Origin: Mucilaginibacter rubeus
Lineage (GTDB): Bacteria; Bacteroidota; Bacteroidia; Sphingobacteriales; Sphingobacteriaceae
Direction: 5' to 3'
NCBI RefSeq assembly: GCF_014643835.1
Contig: NZ_BMKD01000013.1
Span: 1-64,000, forward strand
DNA length: 64,000 nucleotides
The translations under genes were made by a program, and so were the position numbers. How positions within the stretch are numbered: the first letter of the stretch is position 1; the number at the start of each line of letters is the position of its first letter. Below are positions 18,415 through 27,407 of the stretch, in pieces. The notes below the pieces were generated by a model. That model saw only the letters and a program-made list of their open reading frames with translations, was not told the origin of the DNA and made no database searches.

Positions 18415-18842
18415 CCAGGTATTCCCACAAGTTTGATCAGGTATTTTCGCTATTATTTGATCAAACTATTTTAAATATCGATATAGAATCGCGGATTTTA
18501 AACACGTGTTCTATTACGAGCTTGTCAAATTAAAATTAACAACTTGCCCAAAAGCATGATTTTGATAAATTTTTTGATTAAGTGAGATTGAATATCTAAC
18601 TCGATTATTCGATACGCATCATTTTCATATAGTTTGCCTTAAAAACGATGATTTTAGCATCATCGGAATTTCAATAATAAAAAGTTGCCAATAAAATCGA
18701 CAACTTGCCTAAAAGTGCCCCGGAGAAATTCGAACTCTCGACCCAACAATCTTGAAGTAGAAAACTTTCACTGAGTGATTTGGTCGTTGAAGCACATCTG
18801 GGCTCTCATTGCATAAAATAAACTATGAATCAAGCTTTGATT
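18415..18842. other. gene-free AT-rich stretch with direct repeats
   Basis: No credible coding region is present. CAACTTGCCCAAAAG at 18540-18554 recurs with one change at 18701-18715, 161 bp away, and a partial inverted copy (AAAAGTTGCC) lies near 18680. The second copy directly abuts a tRNA-like 3' end. The arrangement resembles a recombination junction more than a promoter region. Confidence 0.5.
18716..18750 (-). other. tRNA-like 3' end fragment, possible attachment site
   Basis: Read on the minus strand this segment has a T-arm-like GAGAGTTCGAATTTCTC followed by CGGGGCA, which looks like the T-arm and acceptor end of a tRNA. I could not build the D-arm, anticodon arm or matching 5' acceptor strand from the adjoining bases, so it is not a complete tRNA. 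Such fragments are left when integrative elements insert into tRNA 3' ends. No integrase is present in the window. Confidence 0.35.
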
Positions 18843-19505
18843 CTAACGCTTGGTGCCACGGCGAGATTCATTATCGTCTTCTCGTTTCGGTGAACTACGA
18901 CTGAATCGCTTTACAATTGATGAGATAGCTGGGTTAGCCCACTCAGGCAAATCTTTACTCACAAAAATACCTTCGCGGTTCTGTATTCTTAGCAATGATT
19001 TTAGTTCGTATAAATTCCCACTGGCATCGATGAATTCAAGGTTGTCGAAACGGTTTGCGAGGTGTTAAAAGTTTTTTAACCCTTCGATATAATTATAATA
19101 GATGCTACCTGTGTCGACAAAATGACAGCCTCTTTTTACTCGCGCAGTCACACGGTCCATGGATTGTTTAACGTCAGCCAGGCCAATATAAATTACGCTG
19201 GCAACATAGTCGTTTTCCTTAAACCGGGTTACAATATTCATTAGTCCAGCATCTCTTAAATTTGTTTCTACCGTAAAGTCCGTTTTATTTTTCAGTGCTT
19301 GTGTTACGCAATCCTGGAAATATTGCTCAACTGCGTAAGAAACGCTTTCGCCTGGGAGGCCGGGGTAAAGTGCTTCAATCTTTACAGCTTCTTTATCCGG
19401 GTCAAAGATAGATGCACCGGCAGCGGATAAATCTTTTGAAAAAGCAGATTTACCTGCACCGTTCGGCCCCGCTACGATCAGTAGTTGCGGGTTATTCAAG
19501 GTCAT
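18843..19505 (-). pseudogene. zeta-toxin-like P-loop kinase, interrupted by an in-frame stop
   Basis: The frame opens with LLIVAGPNGAGKS, a Walker A at residues 13-20. It continues with FDPDKEA and ARVKRGCHFVDTGSIYYNYIEGL, which are features of zeta-toxin-like kinases in Bacteroidota. A TAA at 19065-19067 stops it after 146 residues. The same frame then continues without shift for 73 codons (HLANRFDNLEFIDASG onward) to TAG at 18843-18845, clearly the missing C-terminus. It is therefore a nonsense-mutated gene, or a short form plus an untranslated tail. The start ATG lies 2 nt after the stop of a small upstream gene, the usual toxin-antitoxin-like pairing. Confidence 0.8.
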
Positions 19506-19507
19506 AA

Positions 19508-19690
19508 CTAAAGGATTTTAATCAGGTGTGCTGTGCCTTTGTCATCTATTTGTACCTGCTCTTTTCTATCGCGGTACTCATGTATCATGTAACCGGTATC
19601 GGGACAAACGGCTTTATCGAAGTAGGTTAGATAACTGTTCCTGTTGAATGTTTCGCGCATAACGGCATCAGCGGTAGGACGAAGACGCTA
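19508..19690 (-). pseudogene. 5'-truncated small partner gene of the zeta-like toxin
   Basis: An open frame ends at TAG 19508-19510, 2 nt before the toxin start. From ATG 19658-19660 it gives 50 residues (MRETFNRNSYLTYFDKAV onward, ending HLIKIL). Homology-like sequence continues upstream as RLRPTADAV until a stop, so the N-terminus looks lost rather than absent. It sits where the small partner of this toxin family is normally encoded. Function as an antitoxin is inferred from position only. Confidence 0.55.
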
Positions 19691-20012
19691 AGGTATGCGG
19701 AGAATTAAAAAGGAGATTGCTGGCCAACAAATATAAGATAAGCTTGAACGACAACGTTGCCTCGGCCAGCGGTCAAAATGCGCTATGCTTGCGTAAACGT
19801 ACAGCCCAATCGCTAAAGCTACCCTTGCGCTGATTTGACCTTTGCTCGCAACTACCTGCGCTGCTCTTTGGTGGTTTTGAAAGTTCGTATAAGGAGTTGG
19901 TGGTAGACATGCCTAAAAACGGTTGGATCATACAACAACTAACACCTTTTAATCAGTGCTGCTGCTAAACAAAACTGAATTTACGGGGCGTGATTATTCA
20001 CTTGCCGACGTA
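19691..20012. other. scarred gene-poor stretch before the efflux operon
   Basis: No intact gene is seen. A short frame at 19909-19968 reads MPKNGWIIQQLTPFNQCCC and continues upstream as SSYKELVVD without a start. This is the style of a small mobile-element protein fragment, but I cannot name it. The stretch looks like decayed accessory DNA joining the toxin remnant to the RND operon. Confidence 0.4.
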
Positions 20013-20028
20013 GGTAACAAATGTTACC
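20013..20028. promoter_or_regulatory. Crp/Fnr-type operator upstream of the efflux operon
   Basis: GGTAACAAATGTTACC is a perfect inverted repeat (7-nt arms, AA centre). The core GTAAC-N4-GTTAC resembles operators of Crp/Fnr-family regulators. Its centre lies about 42 nt before the predicted transcription start, the position of a class II activator site. A Crp/Fnr gene is the last gene of this same operon (26290-26925), so autoregulation is likely. Confidence 0.7.
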
Positions 20029-20049
20029 GTTTAGCTTTTTAGCCGAACC

Positions 20050-20057
20050 TACTTTTG
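20050..20057 (+). promoter_or_regulatory. -7 promoter element of the efflux operon
   Basis: TACTTTTG matches the Bacteroidota -7 consensus TAnnTTTG and lies 16 nt before the tolC-like start codon. No convincing TTTG -33 element is found at the usual 19-21 nt, consistent with dependence on an activator bound at the palindrome upstream. Confidence 0.6.
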
Positions 20058-20073
20058 TTAAAAAAATAAATTA

Positions 20074-21417
20074 ATGAAAACGATAAGGCGTTTAATCAAA
20101 GCGGGCTTGTTCCTCTTTATAGGTTTCTCCGGCTTCCTTTCAGTAGCGCAAGCCCAGGACCTTCACGAAAAGTTGAGCCTGAATGAGGCCATTTCAGCAG
20201 CTTTAGCCAACAACAAAACTATCCGCCTGGCCGGTTTAGACGAGCGTATTGCGGAGTCGGATTACAACCAGACCCAGGCGGTCTACCTGCCACAGGCTGA
20301 TGTCACCTATGCGGCCATGAGCACCAACAATCCGCTTAATGCTTTCGGTTTTAAACTACAGCAACGCAGTATTACCCAAAATGATTTTAATCCTGCCCTT
20401 TTAAACCATCCTTCTGCAACGCCGGATTATATGGCACAACTGGAGGTTAAGCAGCCATTGCTTAATATCGATATGCTGTACATGCGGAAGGGAGCCAAAA
20501 AGCAAACCCAAGTTTACCAATATAAAACCCAGCGCATTAAGGAATATATTACTTTCGAAACCACTAAAGCATTTTTGCAACTGCAGCTGGCTTACCAGGC
20601 AGAGAAAGTTTTGGCGGAAGCAAGCCAGACTGCAAAGTCGGTATATACTTTCACCGACAATCACTTCAAGCAGGGATTGATCCAAAAGTCAGACTTATTG
20701 AATGCCCAGGTTCATGTAACGGCAGTTGAAAGTAGCTTGGCAAAAGCCAAAAGCAGCATCCTTAACGCGTCTGATTACCTCAGCTTGTTAATGGGGCAGC
20801 CTACCGGAAAAGCTTATAGCCTTGTTGATCAACCGGAAACAAACTTGCCGGCTATAGATAGTACGCAAAAGGTTTTTGCTACCCGTTCTGATTTTATGGC
20901 CATGCAAAGAGCCATTGAAGCATCCGGACTGATGATCAAATCCAGCCAGATGAATTACCTGCCTAAACTGAATGCGTTTGGTAGTTTTCAATATAGCGAC
21001 AGTCGCTTAGCCGGTTTCGGCGCAAATGCGTATTTGGTTGGAATTCAGTTATCGTGGAATATTTTTAACGGGAATAAAACCAAACATGTCATCGCTTCCC
21101 AAAAACTAAAACGAGATAAGCTTTCGGTGCAGTTAGCCCAGCAAAAAGACCAGAGCCGAACGGAGCTGGATAAAACTTACCGCGACCTTTCTGATGCCAG
21201 CTTTGAAGCGGATCAGGATAAGGCTGCCATAGAACAAGCTACCGAGGCCCTGCGAATATTGCAGAACCGTTACCAGCAAGGACTGGTCAACACCACCGAT
21301 GTGCTGATTGCCGACACCCAGTTATCCCAATTAAAGTTTTCATTAGCTCAAGCGCAGTTTACTGTCAACGTTACCCGCGCTTACATACAATTATTAACAA
21401 CTACCACCACCAAATAA
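20074..21417 (+). CDS. TolC-family outer-membrane efflux protein
   Basis: The 447-residue protein starts with a signal peptide (LIKAGLFLFIGFSGFLSVAQAQ). It carries two OEP repeats of long amphipathic helices, e.g. LSLNEAISAALANNKTIRLA at the start of the first and a second repeat ending RYQQGLVNTTDVLIADTQLSQLK. It forms the outer-membrane channel of the tripartite pump encoded by the next two genes. It is the first gene of the operon, 16 nt after the -7 element, with 9 nt to the adaptor gene. Confidence 0.93.
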   Translation: MKTIRRLIKAGLFLFIGFSGFLSVAQAQDLHEKLSLNEAISAALANNKTIRLAGLDERIAESDYNQTQAVYLPQADVTYAAMSTNNPLNAFGFKLQQRSITQNDFNPALLNHPSATPDYMAQLEVKQPLLNIDMLYMRKGAKKQTQVYQYKTQRIKEYITFETTKAFLQLQLAYQAEKVLAEASQTAKSVYTFTDNHFKQGLIQKSDLLNAQVHVTAVESSLAKAKSSILNASDYLSLLMGQPTGKAYSLVDQPETNLPAIDSTQKVFATRSDFMAMQRAIEASGLMIKSSQMNYLPKLNAFGSFQYSDSRLAGFGANAYLVGIQLSWNIFNGNKTKHVIASQKLKRDKLSVQLAQQKDQSRTELDKTYRDLSDASFEADQDKAAIEQATEALRILQNRYQQGLVNTTDVLIADTQLSQLKFSLAQAQFTVNVTRAYIQLLTTTTTK

Positions 21418-21426
21418 CCATCAGAT

Positions 21427-22533
21427 ATGAACTTACCTATCCATAAAAACAGGGCTTTGCAATTACTAATCGGTATCGGTTTAATGGTCATTAGTTCCTG
21501 TTCTTTCAATGAAAAAAAAGACACAGCCACCAGTGCAGATACGGCAATACTGGTTACGGTGAGCCAACCTTTGGCCGATGCAAAACAAGGACTGACTGTA
21601 AGCGGGCAGATAGAAGCTGGTCAAACAGCTAATATCAGCACCAGGGTAATGGGCTATATTACAAAGATTGATGTCAAGGTTGGCGACCGCGTTAGTAAAG
21701 ACCAGCCATTGGCTACAATCAGCAATGACGACATTCTGGCCAAAAGAGCACAAATTGATGCAATGATTGCCGAAGCTAACGCCGGATACCAAAACGCGCA
21801 AAAAGATTATGACCGCTTTACCGCATTGTATAAACAACAAAGCGCCTCAGCCAAAGAACTGGACAATATTACACTGCAGTACCATTCGGCCAAAGCGAGA
21901 TTAGAAGCGGCGAAACAACAACGCCGGGAAGTAAACGCCATGCTGAGCTATACTAACCTGACCGCTCCTTTTGCCGGCACAGTTACTCAGAAAATGGTGG
22001 ACGCCGGCAGCATGGCCAGCCCTGGGATGCCGCTATTGACCATTGAACAAAGCCGCAGTTACCAGGTAAGGGCCTCCGTGCCGGAAAGTGAGATTAGTTT
22101 GATAGAGGAAAATACACCGGTAACAATAAATATCGACGCTATTCATAAATCAATCAAAGGAACAATAGCACAGATCAGTCAGTCTTCAGAGAACAGCGGC
22201 GGCCAGTACCTGATCAAAGCAACTATTCCGGATAACGAAAAGAAAGGTTTGTTCGCCGGTATGTACGCCAATGTGACTATCCCGGTTACACAGCCAGTAA
22301 AAACCAATGTAAGTGATCAGGTCATGGTGCCGTTAGCTGCCGTTCAGTATAAAGACCAATTAACCGGATTGTATACCATTGGCAGCAACCACACCGCTTT
22401 GCTGCGCTGGGTAAGGCTTGGAAGAACGCAGGGTAACCAGGTAGAAGTATTAAGCGGACTGGCTGCGAATGAACCATTCATCGTGAGCGCGGAAGGTAGA
22501 TTATACAACGGCGTAGCCGTTAAAATAAAATAA
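21427..22533 (+). CDS. RND efflux periplasmic adaptor lipoprotein
   Basis: The 368-residue membrane-fusion protein has a lipobox ending VISSC (Cys25). A split biotinyl/lipoyl domain follows (ISTRVMGYITKIDVKVGDRV and LTAPFAGTVTQKMVDAGS) around a helical hairpin, then beta-barrel and membrane-proximal domains. It links the RND permease to the TolC-like channel. It lies 9 nt after tolC and 4 nt before the permease gene, consistent with one transcript. Confidence 0.93.
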   Translation: MNLPIHKNRALQLLIGIGLMVISSCSFNEKKDTATSADTAILVTVSQPLADAKQGLTVSGQIEAGQTANISTRVMGYITKIDVKVGDRVSKDQPLATISNDDILAKRAQIDAMIAEANAGYQNAQKDYDRFTALYKQQSASAKELDNITLQYHSAKARLEAAKQQRREVNAMLSYTNLTAPFAGTVTQKMVDAGSMASPGMPLLTIEQSRSYQVRASVPESEISLIEENTPVTINIDAIHKSIKGTIAQISQSSENSGGQYLIKATIPDNEKKGLFAGMYANVTIPVTQPVKTNVSDQVMVPLAAVQYKDQLTGLYTIGSNHTALLRWVRLGRTQGNQVEVLSGLAANEPFIVSAEGRLYNGVAVKIK

Positions 22534-22537
22534 GGAT

Positions 22538-25500
22538 ATGAAAGACGGATTTGCAGGAAATATAGCGAAGGCATTCATACAATCGAAATTAACCATACTG
22601 TTAATGATCGCCTTTTTACTCATCGGCGGTTACAGTACGTTCTTAATTCCGCGCGAGGAAGAACCCCAGATACAGGTGCCGATGGCCGATATATTTATCG
22701 GGTATCCCGGCGCGTCACCAAAAGATGTAGAAACGAAAGTTGCCGCTCCGATGGAGAAAATGATCTCGAATATCAAAGGGGTGGAATACGTATATTCTAC
22801 CTCCATGCAAGGACAAGCGATGGTGATTGTGCAGTTCAATGTCGGCGAAGACATGGAACGCTCGTTAGTGAAGCTGTACAGCGAACTGATGAAGAACATG
22901 GACAAAATGCCGCAGGGCGTTACACTGCCATTGATCAAAACCAGGGCCATTGACGATGTGCCGGTATTGGGTTTAACCCTCTGGAGCGATAAATATGATG
23001 ATTACCAGCTGAAACAAATGGGCCAGGAACTGGCAAACGAGATCAAAAAGATCAATGATGTATCGGATGTTAACATTATTGGTGGCCGCAACAGGGAGGT
23101 AAAAGTATTGCTTGATAAAAACAAGATGGCGGAGAACCATGTGGACTTTTTATCTCTCAGCAAACAGATACAGGGCAGCAATATGCAATTGCCAGGCGGC
23201 ACCCTGCTTCAAAAAGATACGGCCTTTTCCGTTGAGACCGGAAATTTTCTGGCCTCTTCGGATGATGTAGGCAATTTAGTGGTGGGCATTAACCAGCAAC
23301 AACCGGTTTACCTGAAATCTATCGCCAAAGTTGAAGAAGGCGCTGAAACACCAAATCAGTACGTGCTATTTGGTTATGGAAAAGCGGATATTAAAAATTT
23401 ACAAGCCTTTAAATCCAATTACCCGGCCATCACCCTTTCGGTAGCCAAAAAGAAAGGCGCGGATGCGATGAAGTTATCGGAGCAGATCTTAAATAAAGTT
23501 GAGCATTTAAAAAGCGGATTGTTGCCAAACGATGTGCACTTAACCGTTACCCGAAATTACGGCGAAAGCGCGTCGGATAAAGTAGGTGAATTATTGCTTC
23601 ACCTGTTTATCGCCATCATAGTCGTAACGGTGTTTGTGATGCTAGCCATGGGCTGGCGCGGTGGCCTGGTGGTATTTCTGTCAGTACCGGTAACCTTCGC
23701 CCTTACGCTGTTCGCTTATTACTTTATGCACTATACGCTTAACCGTATAACACTATTCGCGCTGGTATTTATCACGGGTATAGTGGTGGATGATTCCATT
23801 ATCATCGCGGAGAACATGCACCGGCACTTTAAGATGAAGAAGCTGCCGCCATTGCAGGCCGCGATCTATGCCATTAACGAAGTAGGTAACCCAACTATCC
23901 TTGCAACTTTTACCGTTATTGCTGCGGTATTGCCGATGGCGTTCGTATCGGGCATGATGGGGCCTTATATGAGCCCGATGCCGATTGGTGCCTCTATCGC
24001 CATGATCTTATCGCTGATCGTCGCTTTAACCTTGACCCCATACCTCGGTTACATCTTTTTGCGCGGGAAAGAAAAGCACGGCATCGCACACGAAGAGAAC
24101 AAACCCAAGCTAATGGAAGAAACCCGGGTCTATAAAATATACCGCTCTTCTATCCAGCCACTACTGGAAACCCGGTGGAAACGCTGGACATTTATCCTGG
24201 GCACTGTGGTGATCCTGTTTGCCTCGCTGTCCATGTTTTACACCAAAGCAGTTGCCGTGAAAATGCTGCCCTTTGATAATAAGAATGAGTTCCAAGTGGT
24301 GATCGATATGCCGGAAGGCACTACGCTGGAGAAAACACAGGCAGTAGCAAAGGACATCGGCTCCTACATTTCCGGGCAAGCACTGGTCAGAAATTATGAG
24401 ACCTATATCGGTACCTCAGCACCGATCAGCTTTAACGGTTTGGTGCGCCATTACGATTTAAGAAGAGGCGACAACGTGGCCGACATACAGGTGAACCTCA
24501 TGGATAAGAAAGATCGGAGTAGCCAAAGTCACGGTATAGCCAAGGAAATGCGCGGCCCGATACAAGCCATCGCTGCGAAATACCATGCGAATGTGAAGAT
24601 CGTAGAAGTGCCGCCAGGCCCTCCGGTGCTTTCTACTTTAGTGGCCGAAATTTACGGGCCCGACTATAAGGAACAGATCAAAGTTGCCCGGCAGGTAAAA
24701 GACCTGATGAACAAAACCGCCAATGTGGTGGATGTGGACTGGATGGTTGAAGACGACCAGCCCGAATACCATATTGAAGTGAATAAAGAAAAAGCCATGC
24801 GTTATGGTATAGCCACCGCACAGATGGCTGCGACGGTTAACGCCGGCTTATCCGGTATGCCGGTAGGTAATGTCGCCCAGCCCGCAGCTTATAACCAAAC
24901 CGCCATCAAGCTGCAATTGAGCGATGCCGATAAAAGCAGTATAGACGATGTACTAAATTTAAAAGTGATGGGTATGCAGGGGAATGCTGTGCCCATAAAA
25001 GATCTGGTTACTGTAATCCGGCAGATCAAGCCGAAAAGCATTTACCGTAAAAACCAGAAAGAAGTGGTTTACGTGCTGGGCGATATGGCAGGTGCCCTGG
25101 AAAGTCCCTCATATGCAATCTCCGATGTTTCCGATCATTTAAAAAGCGTGAAAGTTCCTAAAGGCTTCTCGCTGAAAGAGGAATATACCCATCAACCCGA
25201 TTTGGAAGACAATTACAGCCTGAAATGGGACGGGGAATGGCAGATCACGTTCGAAGTATTTCGGGACCTGGGTATCGCTTTCGCCGTGGTGATCATCATG
25301 ATCTATATCCTGATCGTAGGCTGGTTCCAGAACTTTACGGTGCCGCTGATAATGCTGGCCGCAATACCACTATCGCTGATCGGGATCGTTTTGGGCCACT
25401 GGATGCTGCACGCTTATTTTACAGCGACCTCGATGATCGGTTTCATCGCCCTGGCCGGTGTAATGGTACGTAACTCCATTTTACTGATCGACTTTATCAA

Positions 25501-25762
25501 TATCAGGCTGGATGAAGGCATCCCGCTTAAACAAGCCATCATTGAAGCCGGCGCGGTACGCACCACACCGATCTTATTGACCGCAGGTGCGGTGGCTTTA
25601 GGCGCGGTGATCATTCTATTCGACCCGATCTTCCAGGGCTTGGCCATCTCACTGATGGGCGGTACCATCACCTCCACTTTCCTGACATTGATCGTGGTGC
25701 CTTTGCTCTACTTTAAAATGATGCGTAAAACAAAACTTAACCCTAAAATTCAAAAACCATGA
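22538..25762 (+). CDS. RND-family efflux permease
   Basis: The 1074-residue inner-membrane pump has the AcrB-like duplicated layout: one N-terminal helix, a periplasmic porter loop, six more helices, and the same repeated. The proton-relay motif GIVVDDSIIIAENMHRH lies in TM4 near residue 416. It probably exports small organic toxicants. A heavy-metal role is less likely because no metal-binding methionine pattern stands out. The last 4 nt overlap the DUF2892 gene (ATGA). Confidence 0.93.
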   Translation: MKDGFAGNIAKAFIQSKLTILLMIAFLLIGGYSTFLIPREEEPQIQVPMADIFIGYPGASPKDVETKVAAPMEKMISNIKGVEYVYSTSMQGQAMVIVQFNVGEDMERSLVKLYSELMKNMDKMPQGVTLPLIKTRAIDDVPVLGLTLWSDKYDDYQLKQMGQELANEIKKINDVSDVNIIGGRNREVKVLLDKNKMAENHVDFLSLSKQIQGSNMQLPGGTLLQKDTAFSVETGNFLASSDDVGNLVVGINQQQPVYLKSIAKVEEGAETPNQYVLFGYGKADIKNLQAFKSNYPAITLSVAKKKGADAMKLSEQILNKVEHLKSGLLPNDVHLTVTRNYGESASDKVGELLLHLFIAIIVVTVFVMLAMGWRGGLVVFLSVPVTFALTLFAYYFMHYTLNRITLFALVFITGIVVDDSIIIAENMHRHFKMKKLPPLQAAIYAINEVGNPTILATFTVIAAVLPMAFVSGMMGPYMSPMPIGASIAMILSLIVALTLTPYLGYIFLRGKEKHGIAHEENKPKLMEETRVYKIYRSSIQPLLETRWKRWTFILGTVVILFASLSMFYTKAVAVKMLPFDNKNEFQVVIDMPEGTTLEKTQAVAKDIGSYISGQALVRNYETYIGTSAPISFNGLVRHYDLRRGDNVADIQVNLMDKKDRSSQSHGIAKEMRGPIQAIAAKYHANVKIVEVPPGPPVLSTLVAEIYGPDYKEQIKVARQVKDLMNKTANVVDVDWMVEDDQPEYHIEVNKEKAMRYGIATAQMAATVNAGLSGMPVGNVAQPAAYNQTAIKLQLSDADKSSIDDVLNLKVMGMQGNAVPIKDLVTVIRQIKPKSIYRKNQKEVVYVLGDMAGALESPSYAISDVSDHLKSVKVPKGFSLKEEYTHQPDLEDNYSLKWDGEWQITFEVFRDLGIAFAVVIIMIYILIVGWFQNFTVPLIMLAAIPLSLIGIVLGHWMLHAYFTATSMIGFIALAGVMVRNSILLIDFINIRLDEGIPLKQAIIEAGAVRTTPILLTAGAVALGAVIILFDPIFQGLAISLMGGTITSTFLTLIVVPLLYFKMMRKTKLNPKIQKP

Positions 25763-25944
25763 AAGAAAGAATCGTTCGTGCCGTTGCCGGCACAATAGTT
25801 TTAACCAGTATAATACTGGCTTACACTGTAAATATTAACTGGCTTTGGTTAGGCGTATTTGTCGGCGTAAACCTTCTGCAATCCGCATTTACCAGATTCT
25901 GCCCGTTGGAGTTGATCCTGAAAGCAGCCGGCGTAAAAAATTGA
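25759..25944 (+). CDS. DUF2892 (YgaP-type) small membrane protein
   Basis: This 61-residue protein has two hydrophobic helices (AVAGTIVLTSIILAYTVNI and WLWLGVFVGVNLLQSAF), then the motif FTRFCPLELILKAAGVK. Cysteine in FCPLE is conserved in this family. DUF2892 membrane units are often fused or adjacent to rhodanese domains, as here, and are linked to sulfur-species handling. It overlaps the permease gene by 4 nt. Confidence 0.88.
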   Translation: MKERIVRAVAGTIVLTSIILAYTVNINWLWLGVFVGVNLLQSAFTRFCPLELILKAAGVKN

Positions 25945-25971
25945 ATTATTTGAAATTTAAACGATAAGGAC

Positions 25972-26280
25972 ATGAATTTATTTAAGCAATTATTCGGTGG
26001 TTCACCCGCAGTTGACCTAAAAGAACTGATCAAAGAAGGTGCTTTGATCATAGATGTACGCACACCCGCCGAGTTTGCCTGTGGACACGCAAAAGGTTCC
26101 GTCAATATCCCACTGGATAAGGTAGCTTCCCAGCAGGCCATGTTCAGGGGCAAAAAGAACATTATTGTTTGTTGTCAAAGCGGGGGCAGAAGCGGGCATG
26201 CGAAACTCATACTTGAAAAAAGCGGGTTTACCAATGTGACCAATGGCGGAAGTTGGAATAATGTAGCCCAATACTGTTAA
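25972..26280 (+). CDS. rhodanese-like domain protein
   Basis: This single-domain, 102-residue sulfurtransferase-like protein has the active-site loop CQSGGRS at residues 68-74, with Cys68 as the persulfide site and Arg73 closing the loop. DVRTPAEFACGHAKGSVNIP at 28-47 is the usual substrate-side motif. There is no signal peptide, so it is cytoplasmic. It lies between the DUF2892 gene (27 nt) and the Crp/Fnr gene (9 nt). The trio suggests that sulfane sulfur or thiol stress is sensed or detoxified together with efflux. Confidence 0.9.
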   Translation: MNLFKQLFGGSPAVDLKELIKEGALIIDVRTPAEFACGHAKGSVNIPLDKVASQQAMFRGKKNIIVCCQSGGRSGHAKLILEKSGFTNVTNGGSWNNVAQYC

Positions 26281-26289
26281 CTTAGCAGC

Positions 26290-26925
26290 ATGGACGAACC
26301 CATTAATTTTGTTTTTCAGTTTGAACCGGCCCTGATCAAAGAGATCGAGGAGTTTGGCGAGTTACGATCATTCAAAGACGGTGAACTGGTGATGGATTAC
26401 GGGAAATATATCCGTATGATGCCGCTCGTAGTTAAAGGCACCTTAAAAGTTCTTAAAAAGGATGATAATGGCAATGAGATTTTATTGTATTATCTATCCA
26501 GCAGCGAGAGCTGTTCGATGGCTTATAGCTGTTGCCTGGAAGAGAAGAAAAGTGAAGTAAAAGCCATTGCCGAAGGTGACCTGCAAATCATCGCCATCCC
26601 CCATAACAAGCTGGATGAGTGGTTGTGTAACTATCCGAGCTGGAAGAATTATATCATGCGGAGTTTTAACGAGCGCTTCTCAGAAATGCTGAAGTCTATA
26701 GAAAGTATTGCATTTCATAAACTGGACGACAGGTTGATCGCTTATCTTAAAGAAAAGAAAAGGCTGTCGGGTTCAAGCGTTGTTAAAGCATCCCATTACC
26801 AGATCGCTGACGAACTGGCTACATCGAGAGTCGTGATCTCACGCCTGCTTAAGATACTGGAGAATAATGGCAAGATCCTATTATATCGCAACGAGATTAA
26901 ACTGCTAAATGATTTTGATTCCTGA
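26290..26925 (+). CDS. Crp/Fnr-family transcriptional regulator
   Basis: The 211-residue protein has an N-terminal cyclic-nucleotide-binding-like beta-barrel, a long dimer helix and a C-terminal helix-turn-helix (YQIADELATSRVVISRLLKIL). It lacks the cAMP-binding arginine pattern. Instead it has Cys75, Cys81 and Cys82 in SSESCSMAYSCC, plus Cys113, a pattern suited to redox or sulfide sensing. As the last gene of the operon it probably binds the palindrome at 20013-20028 and controls the whole unit. Confidence 0.88.
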   Translation: MDEPINFVFQFEPALIKEIEEFGELRSFKDGELVMDYGKYIRMMPLVVKGTLKVLKKDDNGNEILLYYLSSSESCSMAYSCCLEEKKSEVKAIAEGDLQIIAIPHNKLDEWLCNYPSWKNYIMRSFNERFSEMLKSIESIAFHKLDDRLIAYLKEKKRLSGSSVVKASHYQIADELATSRVVISRLLKILENNGKILLYRNEIKLLNDFDS

Positions 26926-26974
26926 TTGCCTGCAACTAAGCGGGTATCGAATTCTATGTGTTGTTGATGAATAA

Positions 26975-27229
26975 CTAAACTAAGAATTCAAACATAAGCC
27001 ATAAGGCTACTTTATGGCCACGAATCGGAAAATCCTGAATTGCTGTCTCCGGCAAGAAGCCTTTCGACTCCAATTGTGATTTATCATAACCTGATGGCAC
27101 CAGGTTCTTTTCTTCAAGATAGATATTCAATTGACCCTTCTCGGAGGAATGAACATCTGTAAGTTCAAAATAGTCTAAAAGGCCTTCTGGTAGGATTAAA
27201 CGGACGAGGGTTTCGTATGCTGATGACAA
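26975..27229 (-). pseudogene. truncated ISAon1-family transposase, N-terminal region
   Basis: The 84-residue frame matches the N-region protein of ISAon1-type transposases: LVRLILPEGLLDYFEL, IYLEEKN, then LESKGFLPE, with IQDFPIRGHKV at the end of the matching part. Intact versions run on through a basic KRRRW segment for another 30-40 residues. Here the match stops after HKV and a short unrelated tail (ALWLMFEFLV) follows. No ATG start is in frame (the first codon is TTG), and the catalytic half is missing. It is an insertion-sequence relic at the right edge of the efflux block. Confidence 0.75.
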
Positions 27230-27352
27230 GTGGATGCCTGTTGAGTTTTATATCCACAAAGCAAACACTTTTTTTATTCCCCCACAATTTTTCTGCTTGA
27301 TCCCCTCATGACCCTGTTTATTTGCGGATTTTGAGTGGGTTTATAACAAAAA

Positions 27353-27382
27353 AAGCCCCTAAATCATTTGATTTAAGGGCTT
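27353..27382 (-). terminator. rho-independent terminator after the tRNA-Leu gene
   Basis: AAGCCC-C-TAAATCA pairs with TGATTTA-A-GGGCTT around a 2-nt TT loop. Read on the minus strand the stem is followed by a T-run (the A-run at 27347-27354). It lies about 25 nt past the 3' end of tRNA-Leu and should end the tRNA transcript. Confidence 0.8.
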
Positions 27383-27407
27383 TCGAAGCGATTTTACGCT
27401 GCTTTTG

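Noticed and set aside
18716-18790. tmRNA or complete tRNA gene
   Set aside because: Only the T-arm and acceptor end fit. No 5' partner strand and no anticodon arm or tag-peptide frame could be built.
18850-19068. 72-residue plus-strand open frame
   Set aside because: It is the antisense shadow of the C-terminal part of the broken zeta-toxin gene.
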